A DNA stretch of 64,000 nucleotides from Chionis minor (taxonomy: Eukaryota; Chordata; Aves; Charadriiformes; Chionididae), in assembly GCA_013398295.1 (NCBI GenBank), contig VZSF01001417.1, positions 1 through 64,000 on the forward strand, in the 5' to 3' direction. The notes under the pieces were generated by a model that saw nothing but the letters and a program-made list of their open reading frames with translations, was not told the origin of the DNA and did not search any database. Every line of letters starts with the position of its first letter. Position 1 is the stretch's first letter. Positions 11,100-22,027 of the stretch are shown here, in pieces. A program made the position numbers and the translations under genes.

Positions 11100-11900
11100 T
11101 GCTTCCAGCAAAAGCTCGCACTCTGCAAGAAAACACAGGAATAATGCATATCCGTGCATCAGCTGTGTAGCTGTTAACAAACAGATATGATGGCCATTGG
11201 GAATGTAAAAGCTAGACTACTTGGCTGCTCTGACAAATGAAATCCAGGAGTAATGAGTCAGACTAGACGCAATCCTTTAAAAAGAAACATTGGCAAACTC
11301 TCAAAATTTAAAATAACTTTGCTGAGATCAAGTGGAGCTGTCTTCAACCATGATGAAAAAGCTAAAAACGAGTGTCTGACTGCGCAGATAATTCCAGCAG
11401 CCTGGCAGCATTCATTTGCGAAGCAGCCTAGCCTGATAAGACGCTTGTGCTGATGCTAATGCGAACTGGACGGTGTGGATACCTATAGCATAATCACTGC
11501 ATACATGGCACCTTCATTCATATACTGCGGTTATCAGCCTAGAGCGATGATAACGTGCGTGCCTGCGAGCCAGCCTCGGCTCTGGGCGTTGTTTTTCTCT
11601 GCATTGCTCGGCAGACTGCAGAGCGCTCACTTCGCCCAGCAAGGAAGGCCAAGCACATCTTCCCCTGCCATTTTAGCCGTATCTCTACCACCTTGGCAGT
11701 CAAAGGGAAGGAGTGCAAGTATGTCGCCCACCATTAATGGCTGAAGGTGGATGGTCTTCAGAACGTGCAAAATACACAGGTCTTCAGCTGGATTTGAAAG
11801 ATCTATTCCTACGGAGAGCAACTCAAGAGTCACCCGTGAGGTTTGGCTTTTTGCGGTAATGTGCTGTTTGCATTCCTTAGTCAGAAGTAAAGAGCAAGAT
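11100..11900. promoter_or_regulatory. CpG-retaining non-repeat block, candidate conserved element
   Basis: The stretch keeps many CpG dinucleotides compared with its AT-rich surroundings, for example around 11370-11480 and 11540-11640. It contains no repeat that I recognise. Visible motifs are a perfect AP-1 site TGAGTCA at 11254-11260, an octamer-like ATGCTAAT at 11453-11460, and GATAA cores near 11434 and 11549. Loss of CpG is the default in neutral vertebrate DNA, so retention suggests selection or low methylation. There is no convincing ORF. Enhancer or alternative promoter are both possible; conservation was not tested. Confidence 0.35.
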
Positions 11901-13855
11901 TGTCATTGAGCTTTGCACGCTTGCTCCATCTGAATGTGAACCAAACCCATCCACTGCTTTGCAATTTTTGAAAACAAACTTTTATCTGGTGCTGTTGCTG
12001 TAGAAAATGCTATTTTTTCATTTCTCTGCACCTCTGCACAACAGCCTATCTCCAAGTTGTTTGTGATTCAGGTACATCTAAAAACATTATTAGAATAATA
12101 TAATATTCCTCATCTGTCTGCAAAAACAGTGCATGGAAAAGCTGACTGCCAGAGAAAGGCCTGCTTAACTTTCTGGCTCAGCAAGAAAATCTCAAAGAAA
12201 CAAAGTTCAGGGATATAGGAAAAAAGTCTATCTGTCATACTATATATCTTTTAGGCTTTGAGGAACCACACATTAATCAGTAGAAGCAAGGCAGTGAGCA
12301 GAAACAAACAAGGTGAAAAATCACAGACACATTCCAGTTTTGTCACAGTGGATTTCTTACGGAGATCTCTTCAGGCAGACTTTCTTTTACCTCCTAACTA
12401 AATGATCCTTGCTAGATGAAATCAAAGTTCGCACTTCAGCGCTCTGTTTCACCAGCGTAAAATGCAAACTACTAACACTGCTGACTGAAGTAATTTTATT
12501 AAGCAGCAGAGATATTTTTAAATCCTGAAATTAGAAATGCAGCTGTTCATACTTTTTCAGTATTATACGATTTTTTTTTTCTGGTAGCAGTAAAGAAATT
12601 CTAAGCGTACGATAGTGCTGGGCAGCGTTCTGTAAAATATTGGTATTTTACAGATACGTCACACTACAGAAATGGATTTGGGAAATACAGAAACGAATTA
12701 TGTATAAAATGCAAAACAGAAATGTCACTGATCACCGATACAACTATTATATTCAGGAGCAGGGAAAAATTCAGTTTTACTGTCAGGCAAGTTTGCAATA
12801 GTTCAATTTTATCTAGGCTACTTGTGCTTTCCCAGCAGAAAATTCACATTAAATAACATTAAGCAGAGAAGAACAGACTATACAATAGTGGAGTCTCTGT
12901 GCAAAGGTTTTATCACTGAGACACCAAGTTGTTCATTAGTTAGTATATGGCAGACATTTCAAAGAGAAGCAAGAGAAGGCATAAGCAGTATTCTTAAAAT
13001 GTTCTTGCATTGTTTCTTTGTACATATTTCTCTAGATTCCTTTGTTATTATGAGATCAAATGTACTGATTACAAGGGAAGAAAGCGTTCATAACCAGTGC
13101 ATCAACCTCTAGATGTTGTCTGTGAAGGATCTGATTCAAACCTGCTGAAATCCATAGGAGCCTCTCCTTTGATTTCATAGATTTTCAGATTTCAGCCTAA
13201 TTTATTAAAAATATTTTAAAAATGTAATCATTTAGGACATTACAGAACTAGAAAGAGTTCTCTGCATGCTTTTGTAAAGCCAGGAATGACACCTCTGCAT
13301 CAGTATAAAGGTAACAGTATGATCACCAGCTACTCTAGTGAACATTTTAATGGCAGATCAGGTATGAATGAGTATCTCTTATCCCTCTACTTGACCTGTT
13401 GACCTCAGAGGGAAGAAGGGAGAGAGGATATTTTTCCATAATGAACATTCTTTTCTCTGTAGGGTCCTTGCTGGATACAGATACCATTGGTAACTGAACT
13501 TGCTCAGTGGGTTGGAATGAGAGAAACAACTTCTGGGAAACTGATAAGCAGACTGATGTGAGAGTGAAGGTGAAATGGCCAAAAGTGCAAATTTATTAAA
13601 AGTACATGCAGTTTTCCACATGGCTTTATAATTTATCAGGGGGAAAAAATGGATAGCACCATCCTGTGATATGTCAGGCACATGTCAGATGAGATAGTTC
13701 TTTTGTTTTGGTTGATGGTTTGGTGGAAATGGTCACAGAACATTGTGTCTTAAGTACAGCAAAATTAAAAGTCATGTATAGGGCTATATCAGCTAATGGA
13801 ATACACATGGTCAAATATGAAGACAAATTCAGAAGTTCAGCAAACAAGAACAGAA
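11901..13855. other. Intergenic or intronic DNA, nothing recognised
   Basis: AT-rich, no repeat family recognised. Short frames of 60-100 codons at 12822-13112 and 13347-13681 show no domain or splice context. Confidence 0.5.
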
Positions 13856-14014
13856 AATGTGGAGGGATTTGTTATCAGGGAGTGAAATGATAGGACGAGG
13901 GGTAAGGGTTTTAAAATGAGAGAGGATAGATTTAGATTAGATGTAAGGAAGAAATTCTTCCTTAAAGATGATCTTTAAGGTCCCTTCCAACTCAAACCAT
14001 TCTATGATTCTATG
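13856..14014 (+). mobile_element. CR1 LINE 3' end with internal deletion
   Basis: The left part (TGTTATCAGGGAGTGAAATGATAGGACGAGG, then GGATAGATTTAGATTAGATG and GGAAGAAATTCTT) is the C-terminal ORF2 region. It then jumps to GATGATCTTTAAGGTCCCTTCC, which is 3' UTR, and ends with two clean ATTCTATG octamers. The roughly 190 bp normally between these parts are missing. Compare the element at 5578-5918, which keeps them. Low decay of the tail suggests an intermediate age. Confidence 0.93.
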
Positions 14015-14019
14015 AAAAT

Positions 14020-14860
14020 AACTAACTTCTAGTCATTCCTCTACTGTGAGACTGGATGAGCTATTCTTATGCCATCCCTGACAGACATTTACCCACACTG
14101 TTCTCAAACATTTCTCAGGTGGGGTTTCCAATACTGCCCTGGAGACTCTGCTTCACTGCTTCATTATCCTTCTTGCTGCAAAGATTTTCTTTGGTCCAAC
14201 CTGTATTTGCCTCACCATAATTTAAGAGCATTTGTTCTTATCCAACAGGCAGACAGAGGTAAAAGCCACTTAATGAGTAACCACACATATATTTGTTTGC
14301 CTTTTTTGCAGCTAGTGGTATTTTTTTTGGTGACTCATTTTAAACCCGAGTTCCTTTCTGCAGATCTGCTTTTGTGTGGTTTACTATTCCTGCAGAAAGG
14401 CAGAGCTTTGCATTTTCTAGCATATTGAATTACATTCTATTTTTCCAGACTATTTCTTCAATTTATCAACACAGTTATAATTCTAATCCTGTTTTGTCAT
14501 ACATATATCGCCCAGCGGTGCTCTCTGTGAACTTAATATATGGATTCTCTATCCTGTCTTGAAAATCACAAAAGGAAGTTTTGCATAGTGTTCAGGATAA
14601 TTCCTGTAAACACCCACTCAATCCAACCCTCTAATTTAATCAAGAATTAGTGACACCTACTCTTTTAATACACTTCTCTCCAATGAGTAATGCATTCACC
14701 TAATAGTTCTTGTTATCTAGTCCATCTAAGCTTGCACATGAGAGTCCAGAGGTGTACTGAAGTCAAGATACATGACATTTATCAATTTTCTTCCTATCCA
14801 AAAGGCCTGTTTTGCTATCATGGTACAATCATTCCTTTAATTATCAAAATGCATGTTTCA
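14020..14860 (-). mobile_element. Ancient CR1 LINE, RT region to 3' UTR, antisense
   Basis: On the plus strand the order matches the reverse complement of old amniote CR1 ORF2. The landmarks are CTTCTAGTCATTCC, ATGCCATCCCTGACAGACAT, GGGGTTTCCAATACTGCCCTGGA, CTTGCTGCAAAGATTTTC, TTTGTTCTTATCCAACAG, TTTTTTGGTGACTCAT, CTGCAGATCTGC, CTTTGCATTTTCTAGCATATTGAATTAC, TTTTTCCAGACTATTTCTTCAATT, CACCTAATAG, and GAAGTCAAGATACATGACAT with TCCTATCCAAAAGGCCTG. It is heavily mutated and broken in every frame. Its 3' end abuts the 3' end of the plus-strand CR1 at 13856-14014, so the two lie tail to tail. Confidence 0.72.
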
Positions 14861-15118
14861 CAGCAGAAAATGTATGTGACTAAATTCAGTTCTGAGATAG
14901 GCTGTAGAATGGCAATCCAGGAGAAAGAGATAGCATAGCAAGGGTCTCTGTTATCTAAGTCCATGTAAAGATACTTTCAGAATAATTGCAAGCACTGAAT
15001 TATATTGTCTTTTCTCATCAACAAACACACTTTTTTTGCCTGTCAAACCAGAGGATGTGCCTTCTTAGCCCCTCTTAGGATGGAAAACTCTTAGAAGATC
15101 ACACATTGGTCTGGAAGA

Positions 15119-15124
15119 CTCCTG
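15119..15124 (+). repeat. Left target-site duplication CTCCTG
   Basis: Identical to the 6 bp at 15805-15810 on the other side of the solo LTR. Confidence 0.85.
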
Positions 15125-15804
15125 TGTCCTGGTTTGAAGTAAAACAGGACCAATTTTGTTCAGTAACTCCACTTTCTAACTAGGCCTCTTCTAACTGCTG
15201 AAATTAACAGCATGTTATGCAGAAAACTGCTCTCTTCCACAGCAATAAGACCCACGTTTATAGTTGATGCCAAGGCATGGGATGCAGAGAGGCTCTTGCT
15301 TATACTTATTGCTATAACACCCAAGGCCAACCAACTTTGTTATTTGCCCCATTGGAGGGTCGGAAGTGGAAGAGTGTAAAGGGGTCCCACCTGTGGGGAG
15401 GAGCGGACAGGACAGGTGACTCAAAACTGACCAGACAGGTTATTCCATCCCATCTGCCTCATGCTCAGTATAAAAGCTAAGGGACCTAAGGGTCAGCCTC
15501 TCTTTCTTCAACGGCCAGTGTCCGAGGATGACTCTATCTGTTCATGTGCCTTTAATCCCGATCCTGAATCCAGATCCAGAATCCAGTTCCCGTCTGTCAC
15601 TGAGTCCAGTCTGGGACTTACCCAGTGCCTGCTGGTGATATTGTATATATTTCATTATTTTCTTTTTATCATTATTTATTTTCTTTATATTTCTTTAAAG
15701 TAGTTTAGTTTCTACTAAACTAGCCTCTCTTCTTCTCTCTGTCCAGGAGAGAGGGAACATCTGTCGCTTGGCTTGCTTGGGCCAAACCGGCCCAAACCAC
15801 AACA
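15125..15804 (+). mobile_element. Solo LTR of a class II-like endogenous retrovirus, 680 bp
   Basis: The segment begins TGTCCTGGTTTGAAG and ends CAAACCACAACA, giving TG...CA termini, and is flanked by the 6-bp direct repeat CTCCTG. A 6-bp duplication fits class II (ERVK/beta-like) elements. A TATAAAA box at 15469-15475 is placed as expected for a U3 promoter, with GTATAAAAGCTAAGGG context. Downstream, a pyrimidine-rich TTATTATTT-type stretch at 15650-15710 probably covers the R/U5 part; I see no canonical AATAAA. No internal viral genes adjoin, so this is the product of LTR-LTR recombination. Orientation (plus) follows the TATA box. The frames at 15215-15703 are incidental. Confidence 0.85.
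15469..15475 (+). promoter_or_regulatory. LTR TATA box
   Basis: TATAAAA about 345 bp into the solo LTR, intact, followed by a GC-balanced leader. It could still serve as a cryptic promoter for plus-strand transcripts. Confidence 0.7.
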
Positions 15805-15810
15805 CTCCTG
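15805..15810 (+). repeat. Right target-site duplication CTCCTG
   Basis: Directly follows the CA end of the LTR and matches 15119-15124 exactly. Confidence 0.85.
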
Positions 15811-18800
15811 GAAGACCATCATCTAAACAAAGCAATGAACCAACTGCTAGTTTTAGTATAATGCACTCTTGGTACAGTTTAGCTCTATAAAAGTGGCTCT
15901 AGATGCCCAAAGGATGGGCATGAAGAATTCCCTGGAAAATACTCCTTTTATGGTGCTTGCCTTACAATTCACTGTCCACAACAGTCAAAGTTCCTTTGAA
16001 TGTTAGGCACAGGACCACAAGGGATGTGAAATGTTCTTGCCCATCATCAACATGTTGAGACTTCATATAAACAGGCAAGCTAAGACAGTGTAGATTTTGT
16101 TGAACTGTGTCACTTTCTAAACAAACAAGCAAAAATCAATAGCTAGTTGCAAGGTCATGAAGGGAAATTATGGTGGCAAGAAAAGAATGGTGCTTTACAA
16201 CTGTGCTCTTTACTCAGATGGGTGAATTTCCAAATGGCTGAAACACTACTTCAGTTCAGAAGTTCCATCCAAAGCTTCTCTGGACCTCTTGAAAAATGGG
16301 CAGGAAATGCTACTTAGGAGATGTTTTGATGAACTTGTTTTGGACAAGCATTTTTCCAACTTGGTAAAAACAATAGAAAGAACATTAGCAGTTTTGATAC
16401 CCACCTTAATAGCTGGGGGTGGAACAAAAATATTGTTTAAATCATTTCAGAACCTTAAAGAAGTTTGACTTCAGTTTAATGCCCCAAATTGTAAAGGTTA
16501 AACAGGAGACCTTTTTCAAGAGTCCTATTTCATCATGATGGCACAAAGTGCCACTGTCCCAGTCAGTGACGCAAAAGTGGAGCTGGGTAAACTGCATTTC
16601 CTTCCACATAAACAAAGGATCCCTGCAAGTAAAATAAACAAATCTCTTGGGGGAGGACTGAGAAGGCAAAGAAACCATCAGTCTGGGAAAGGTAATCCAG
16701 CACTCACTGATAAAAAGCTGTAGTAGGAGGACACCTTGTCAGCAGGTGTTCTTTCCAGTGGCTAGAGTGGAGAGCTCTGCGTTTTCCTTCTGTTGCCTGT
16801 CACTTGTTGGAGCAGTTATGTTTGAAATACCTTTTGGGAAATCCTACCCAAACACCACCATTTGTGACAGCAGCCTCTATATTTTTATTTGAAGCTGGGT
16901 CCTTGAGGATCTTAAAAATGCTTTGGAATCTTTCAAGATACTTGCATATGCTGACACATTTATGGTGATCCCTTTCCTATACCCCAGCAACAACATTCTG
17001 ACATGAAAATGAGATGGATCTGCATTTTTAGGAGGAATACTGAAAGGAGTGGTGCTCTACCTCTGTCATTGACAAAGTGTCTACAGCTCCAGTGGTGGGT
17101 CAACAGGTTTTTACCTGTGTCCTTCCACAATCTCTCAGCCACTTCAGCTTAAGCTATCATAGGTCCCCAAAGCTGCCTCTGTGCCACTTCATCTCTGCTC
17201 ACTATCTGCAGAGACTCTGATTTACTCCTAATCTTATCAAGAGCTCACCAGTGTTTCCCACCTTTAACAGAGAAGAGGGAACAAAACCTGTTCAGAGGGC
17301 TATCCTCACAGCTGGATGAAACCCCCTTTCACACCCATGTCTTTCCACAAACACAGGTTGCCATGTTCCCTCTCATGAAGGTAACCTCTTCATCTGAGAT
17401 ATTTACAACATTGTTCTCTTCACTTATTATCAAGGAGGGACAATACAATGTTAATTAAGTAAATTTTAGGGTCACAAAACATAAGGAAAAGAAAAAAGTG
17501 GCTCTGGACATCCTGGCATATAACTACTTCAATGAATAGTGAGAAATATAAATACAGAAATATTTTAAAGATATTTGCAGCCATCTGTAACATTGCATAT
17601 ATATAGCAGCTATAAATCACTGGCCCAGGTTTCAGAAAAACTTACTATGTTCTCTCATATCTGATGCTCGACTCCTTTCACTTGTTCAGTATTTGTAATT
17701 AAAACTTTTTTCCTCAGTCCTTTCCCAAATTATTTACACTTTCCTGAACAGAAAATAGTGCCACAAGTCATAAGATTTTGAGTTTGTCCCTCCTATTTCA
17801 TCAACACATTTCTGGATGAAATTTCAATTAAACTTTTTTTTTGACCATGGGAAAATGCCTGTTGCCCAGAAGAACAAAAACCCAGGAACTGTAGATACTT
17901 TGCTTTAGAACTACTGTATTGTCTCAGAATTTCCTCATATCCTCTCTTCTCCTCTAGAAGCCAGCTAGTTTAGTTAAACACAAGGTCCTCTGTACAGCAG
18001 TTGCTGGCTTTGAAGGTACAATCCATACCTCCAAAGCTGAGGGGTCCACCCATACCCTCTGGGACACTGGGAGGGGATCCGACATGAAAGCCCTATGAGT
18101 GGGGCAGAAGGGACGAATGAAGCAAGTCGGTTACAATGCAAAACTGATACCACACTGCAATGTCACCTTCAAATATTCAGCTTTTTTTTTTTTCTTCTTT
18201 TTAAACAGGCAAAGATTTTACTTTTCCAAAGAAAATGTCAACAATGATAATGATGTAGAAAAGACCCTTCACTTTCTGATGAGTATAATAGTAACTGTGA
18301 GAGCTATCCACATACTACGGAGGCCCTAAAGAAAGGAAACGGTGTCCCTTCTTCTCAGTCTTGAGTTATTTTAGATAAATAGCCAGACACCTCTAAAGTA
18401 ATGATGGTTGAGTAGGTTACACTGGTTAAAAGTAGGTTCATATGCCACTGCCAGTGCTGTTTTACCCTTTGTTGGTGGTAAAGACATCCTTGATTTTTCT
18501 TGTTACTCTACAAGAGACAATATATGGAAGTCAGCAATAAGACTGTCATTGCTGTTTATTGTACCACCAGCATAGCATCTCTAAATAGGTGTATTAAATA
18601 TCCTCTTCCCCCGCCCCCCAGGGTAATATAGCTGAAAACAACTTTTCATATATCAGCTGTTGACTCTTGTGGGAATATGGCAAGCACTGGTAGATTTTAG
18701 CATTCAGTCTGCTGAGCTGAGAAGTGAATTTATGCTGGTGGATTTATACTGTGAAGATTCAAAGAAGTGAGACATTACTCACTCTTAGTTTGGGCTGGTA

Positions 18801-20639
18801 ATATTAGACTATTATTCAAAAAAGGGAAAAACATATGTCTAAGCCAGTGTATCATGACAAATTAGAAGGCAGGGAGTGAGTTTGGGAGTGCTTGTTATTT
18901 TACCTTCTAGCCAGTTTCAAAGTCTTTGTACTTTATTCTAAGGATCACAATCAAACTTTACTCCTCTCAATTCTTTCCCAAATGATTCCTCTCTGCAGAT
19001 ATACTAGATACATTTTTTCAGTTTTGTTTCGGGCTGACAACTTCCTTTCGCTCTTGACAACTGATGGCACATATAACAACAACAAATCTCTAAAACAATT
19101 CTGCCACGCTCACTGTTTTGCTGGCCAGCCCTTGAGGAATACAGGAGAAGAATCAAGAATACAAAGTGGTTTGGTGACATAGCAGCAACCCTGGATCCAT
19201 TTGCTTCTGAGCCTGTTTTACGACATGCCCCTTGGGGGATTTATGACAGGCCATGTGATACCAGGACAGAGTATCTTCAGACCTAATATTTAAGTTACAC
19301 AGGGTGCCCAGTCTGTGTGGACCTTGGAAAACAGAGGTATCACAGAGAGGAAGACTTTGATGGTAGTGTCCCTCTGTGGGAACAAAAGGAACATGCAGAA
19401 TTCCAGCTATGATCTGGAGAATCCTACCAAGAGAAAAATAATTAATAAGTCCTCTTGTGCCCAGAGTTCCTTTTCATACATATTTAAAGTGTTATTTATG
19501 GCTCCATCCTCTCTGACTGCTGTATTTATGTGCACTGGGTCTTTCAGCTGGCACTGTTTGCCGTCTTGCTTAAGGTTATATCAACAGTTTGAAAGAGAAA
19601 TGCATGCCAGGAACTGTCAATACCCCTTCTTGGCAACACATTCAGGTTTCCTTAGGACCAAGTCATCGCACAAACTTTAGTTGCTATTACTTCAGGCAAA
19701 GTTTAGAGAGATCTGCCGTTGCACTAAAAAAGGCTCTAACACAGAACAAAATGACATCGCCAGAAATGTTATTGAAAGCAGAAAATTAAAGGTTATGTTC
19801 TGGGGTATATCTTCCTTGTTAAATATGAAGAACATCTGAAGTGAAGATTTTTATTTTGGGTGAAAAAGGACCATAGACTCTTCAGTTAAAAATTCAGCAC
19901 ACCTTACTCAACCTGCAGCCTGTTAAGAGTTTTGGGCAGTGTAGTCCACGGAGCCAATGTCTGGACTAACTAGATCTCCTCACAGGCACCACTGGAAAAA
20001 ATACCGTCAAAAACCTCCTGTATGAAGGGGGTGAAAGAGAAGGTGCATTGTTGTGTATCGCAGAAAACTCTGCTGGCTTCTACAGACAAAAGTCGTACAA
20101 AACCCCACGCAGAATACAATAGGTATAAAAACCCATTCAAGTTTACTCAGGATGCAAACAAGGATTCACATTTGCAATCACTTCTAAAAAATCATCAGTG
20201 TAGGTAAATAATAATAAATGAAATTGTAGAGAAAAGTAAAGTTAAGAAAAATGTCTTTTCCTGACACATTACTTCCCACATTAAAGATGTTTTTAAACAT
20301 TTTAATGGTTTTCATGCTGCCTTTTACAAGAGCCAAGACAAACATTGTTATGTAACCTCAGTTAAAATATTCTGCTTCCCAGGTAACTTGAGATTGCTCA
20401 TGAATGTAAATCACAAAGGTTTGCCACCAAGACACCATTACCAACTGTTACTATAAGTTTTGTTTCATGATGGGTCAGTGGCCTCAGATTTTTTTAAGTG
20501 ACAAAGAAATAGCTTAAAGAACAGTGGCTCTGTCATTTTATATTAAATATCTACAACAGGTTTAGCAGCTGAAACTCACAGGATTATCCAGCTTTACAAA
20601 CCCTGCTGAGTAAGCTGAACTAGAAGAGAGCTTTGTTTC
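15811..20639. other. Intergenic or intronic DNA, no gene or repeat family recognised
   Basis: Contains a T12 run at 18182-18193 and otherwise mixed-composition DNA. The longest frame (19315-19680, 121 codons) shows no domain, no signal sequence and no splice context. A stretch near 16890-16930 (CTTGAGGATCTTAAAAATGC) faintly resembles a MIR-type core but is too short to call. Confidence 0.5.
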
Positions 20640-21060
20640 TGATGGAAAAGGTGCCACCGTGGCCTGGCAAATCAAACACATTAGGATTTACGCTCCTGCC
20701 TCTAAGCTAAATGGTCACTTGCTGCACTACATAAACAGCAAGGAAAATACTCTTTTGGCAGATGCCCTGACCTGCATGAGTGGAAGCCTACATAAAAGCT
20801 TCTGAGAAAGGCCCGATTAAAGCTGATCACGGAGAAATTTTCCCTTGGAGACTGTTGGTGTCAGCAGTTTTGGATAATCTCTGTCATATTAGTGGCATTT
20901 GTATTGTATTAGTGATTTACATAGCTCAATGCAACATTAAAAATGCCAGCACAACGTGAGGGGCTGACGTTTTACATCTGATATCTCTATCCTGCAACAG
21001 ACTTTTAAAAACCGCTAATAGAGATGGTTAGTATTAACTAAATTATTCTGAAAAATAAAG
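20640..21060. promoter_or_regulatory. Candidate conserved noncoding block
   Basis: Non-repeat sequence of even composition with several homeodomain-type cores (ATTA/TAAT near 20875-20990) and a TGATCACG motif at about 20824. It has no ORF. It reads unlike the decayed surroundings, but this is a judgement of texture, and conservation has not been tested. Confidence 0.22.
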
Positions 21061-21261
21061 CAGGAGTAAAAATCTTGGGAGTTTTAAAAAGAGCAGCAAA
21101 ACCAAGGAAGCCTCAGATATATTTAGAAAAAAATAAAGGAAACTTCCATAGTTGTGTGGTACATAGGAGCAGAGGCTTTTGTCAAACTGTCTGCTGATTT
21201 CTTTCACTCTTCCCAGAGCTCATAAAACTCTATGCAATACGACCTGAGTTATGGAATGGAA

Positions 21262-22027
21262 CATACACTTATTAAATTTGCAGCTGACATGAAGCTAGGA
21301 AGGACTGGGAGTAAATTGGAGGGTAGGATTCAAATTCAAAAATCATCTTGACAGCTTGGAAGAATGGGCTGAAAAGAACAAGATGAAATTCAATAGAGAC
21401 AAATGCAACTCTCAGGCAGGAATTATCAGCGGCAGGAAGGGAAGATAAGGAACAACTGGTGAGGCAGCAGTTCTGCAGCCAAACAGCTGGGTTTATTGTG
21501 AACTGCAGGTGGTAGTCAGGTCTCCCCCAGGTATGCCCCAGGTTTGGTTTCAGGCAATAACCTTCTAGAAAGTTGCAGACCAGCCAGAGAACTATTGCAG
21601 AGACATGATAACAGTCATAAGTCAAGGAAACATGACCCTGAGATCAAAGGGACATAAAGAAGAGGAGGCTGAGGGGCACAACAACAGTTTTCAAGTGCGT
21701 GAAAGGTTGTTATGAAGGGATGAGGAGGAACATCTGGTTCTCATGGCCACAGAACATGGGATGAGAAGCAACAGTTTTAAATTAAAAGAAGAAACATGCA
21801 GGTCAGACTTTACGAAAAGTACTGAAAATGTTAGGGATAGAAAAACAATGGAAAGGTTTTATAGATGGATGCCAGGGAATCTCTAATATTGGAGGTCTTT
21901 AAGGACATCATACTGTTGGAAAACAGCCTGTCCTAACAGATATCTCTCAGGAATGACTAATCTGGGGAAATGGACCAAATGTCCTCCTGATGCCCTTCAC
22001 GGTCATATCCTTCCATGGGTCTATGAA
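21262..22027 (+). mobile_element. Old CR1 LINE, RT palm/thumb to 3' end, decayed
   Basis: The left end gives a readable relic of the CR1 reverse transcriptase: LIKFAADMKLGRTGSKLEG, then LDSLEEWAEKNKMKFN-DKC. This is the segment downstream of the catalytic FADD motif, here decayed to FAAD, so a catalytic Asp is lost. Further on come GAGGCTGAGGGGCACAACAACAG, TTTCAAGTGCGTGAAAGGTTG, AATATTGGAGGTCTTTAAGGACA, and a 3' part with CTAATCTGGGG, CCTTCACGGTC and TTCCATGGGTCTATGAA. The middle (about 21420-21620) is too diverged to align by eye. Frames are broken, so it is a dead copy of an older subfamily. Confidence 0.85.

Noticed and set aside
15125..15804. Full endogenous provirus
   Set aside because: Only one LTR is present, with target duplications directly at both ends. 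No internal retroviral sequence lies beside it, and the same holds for the LTR at 8994-9612.
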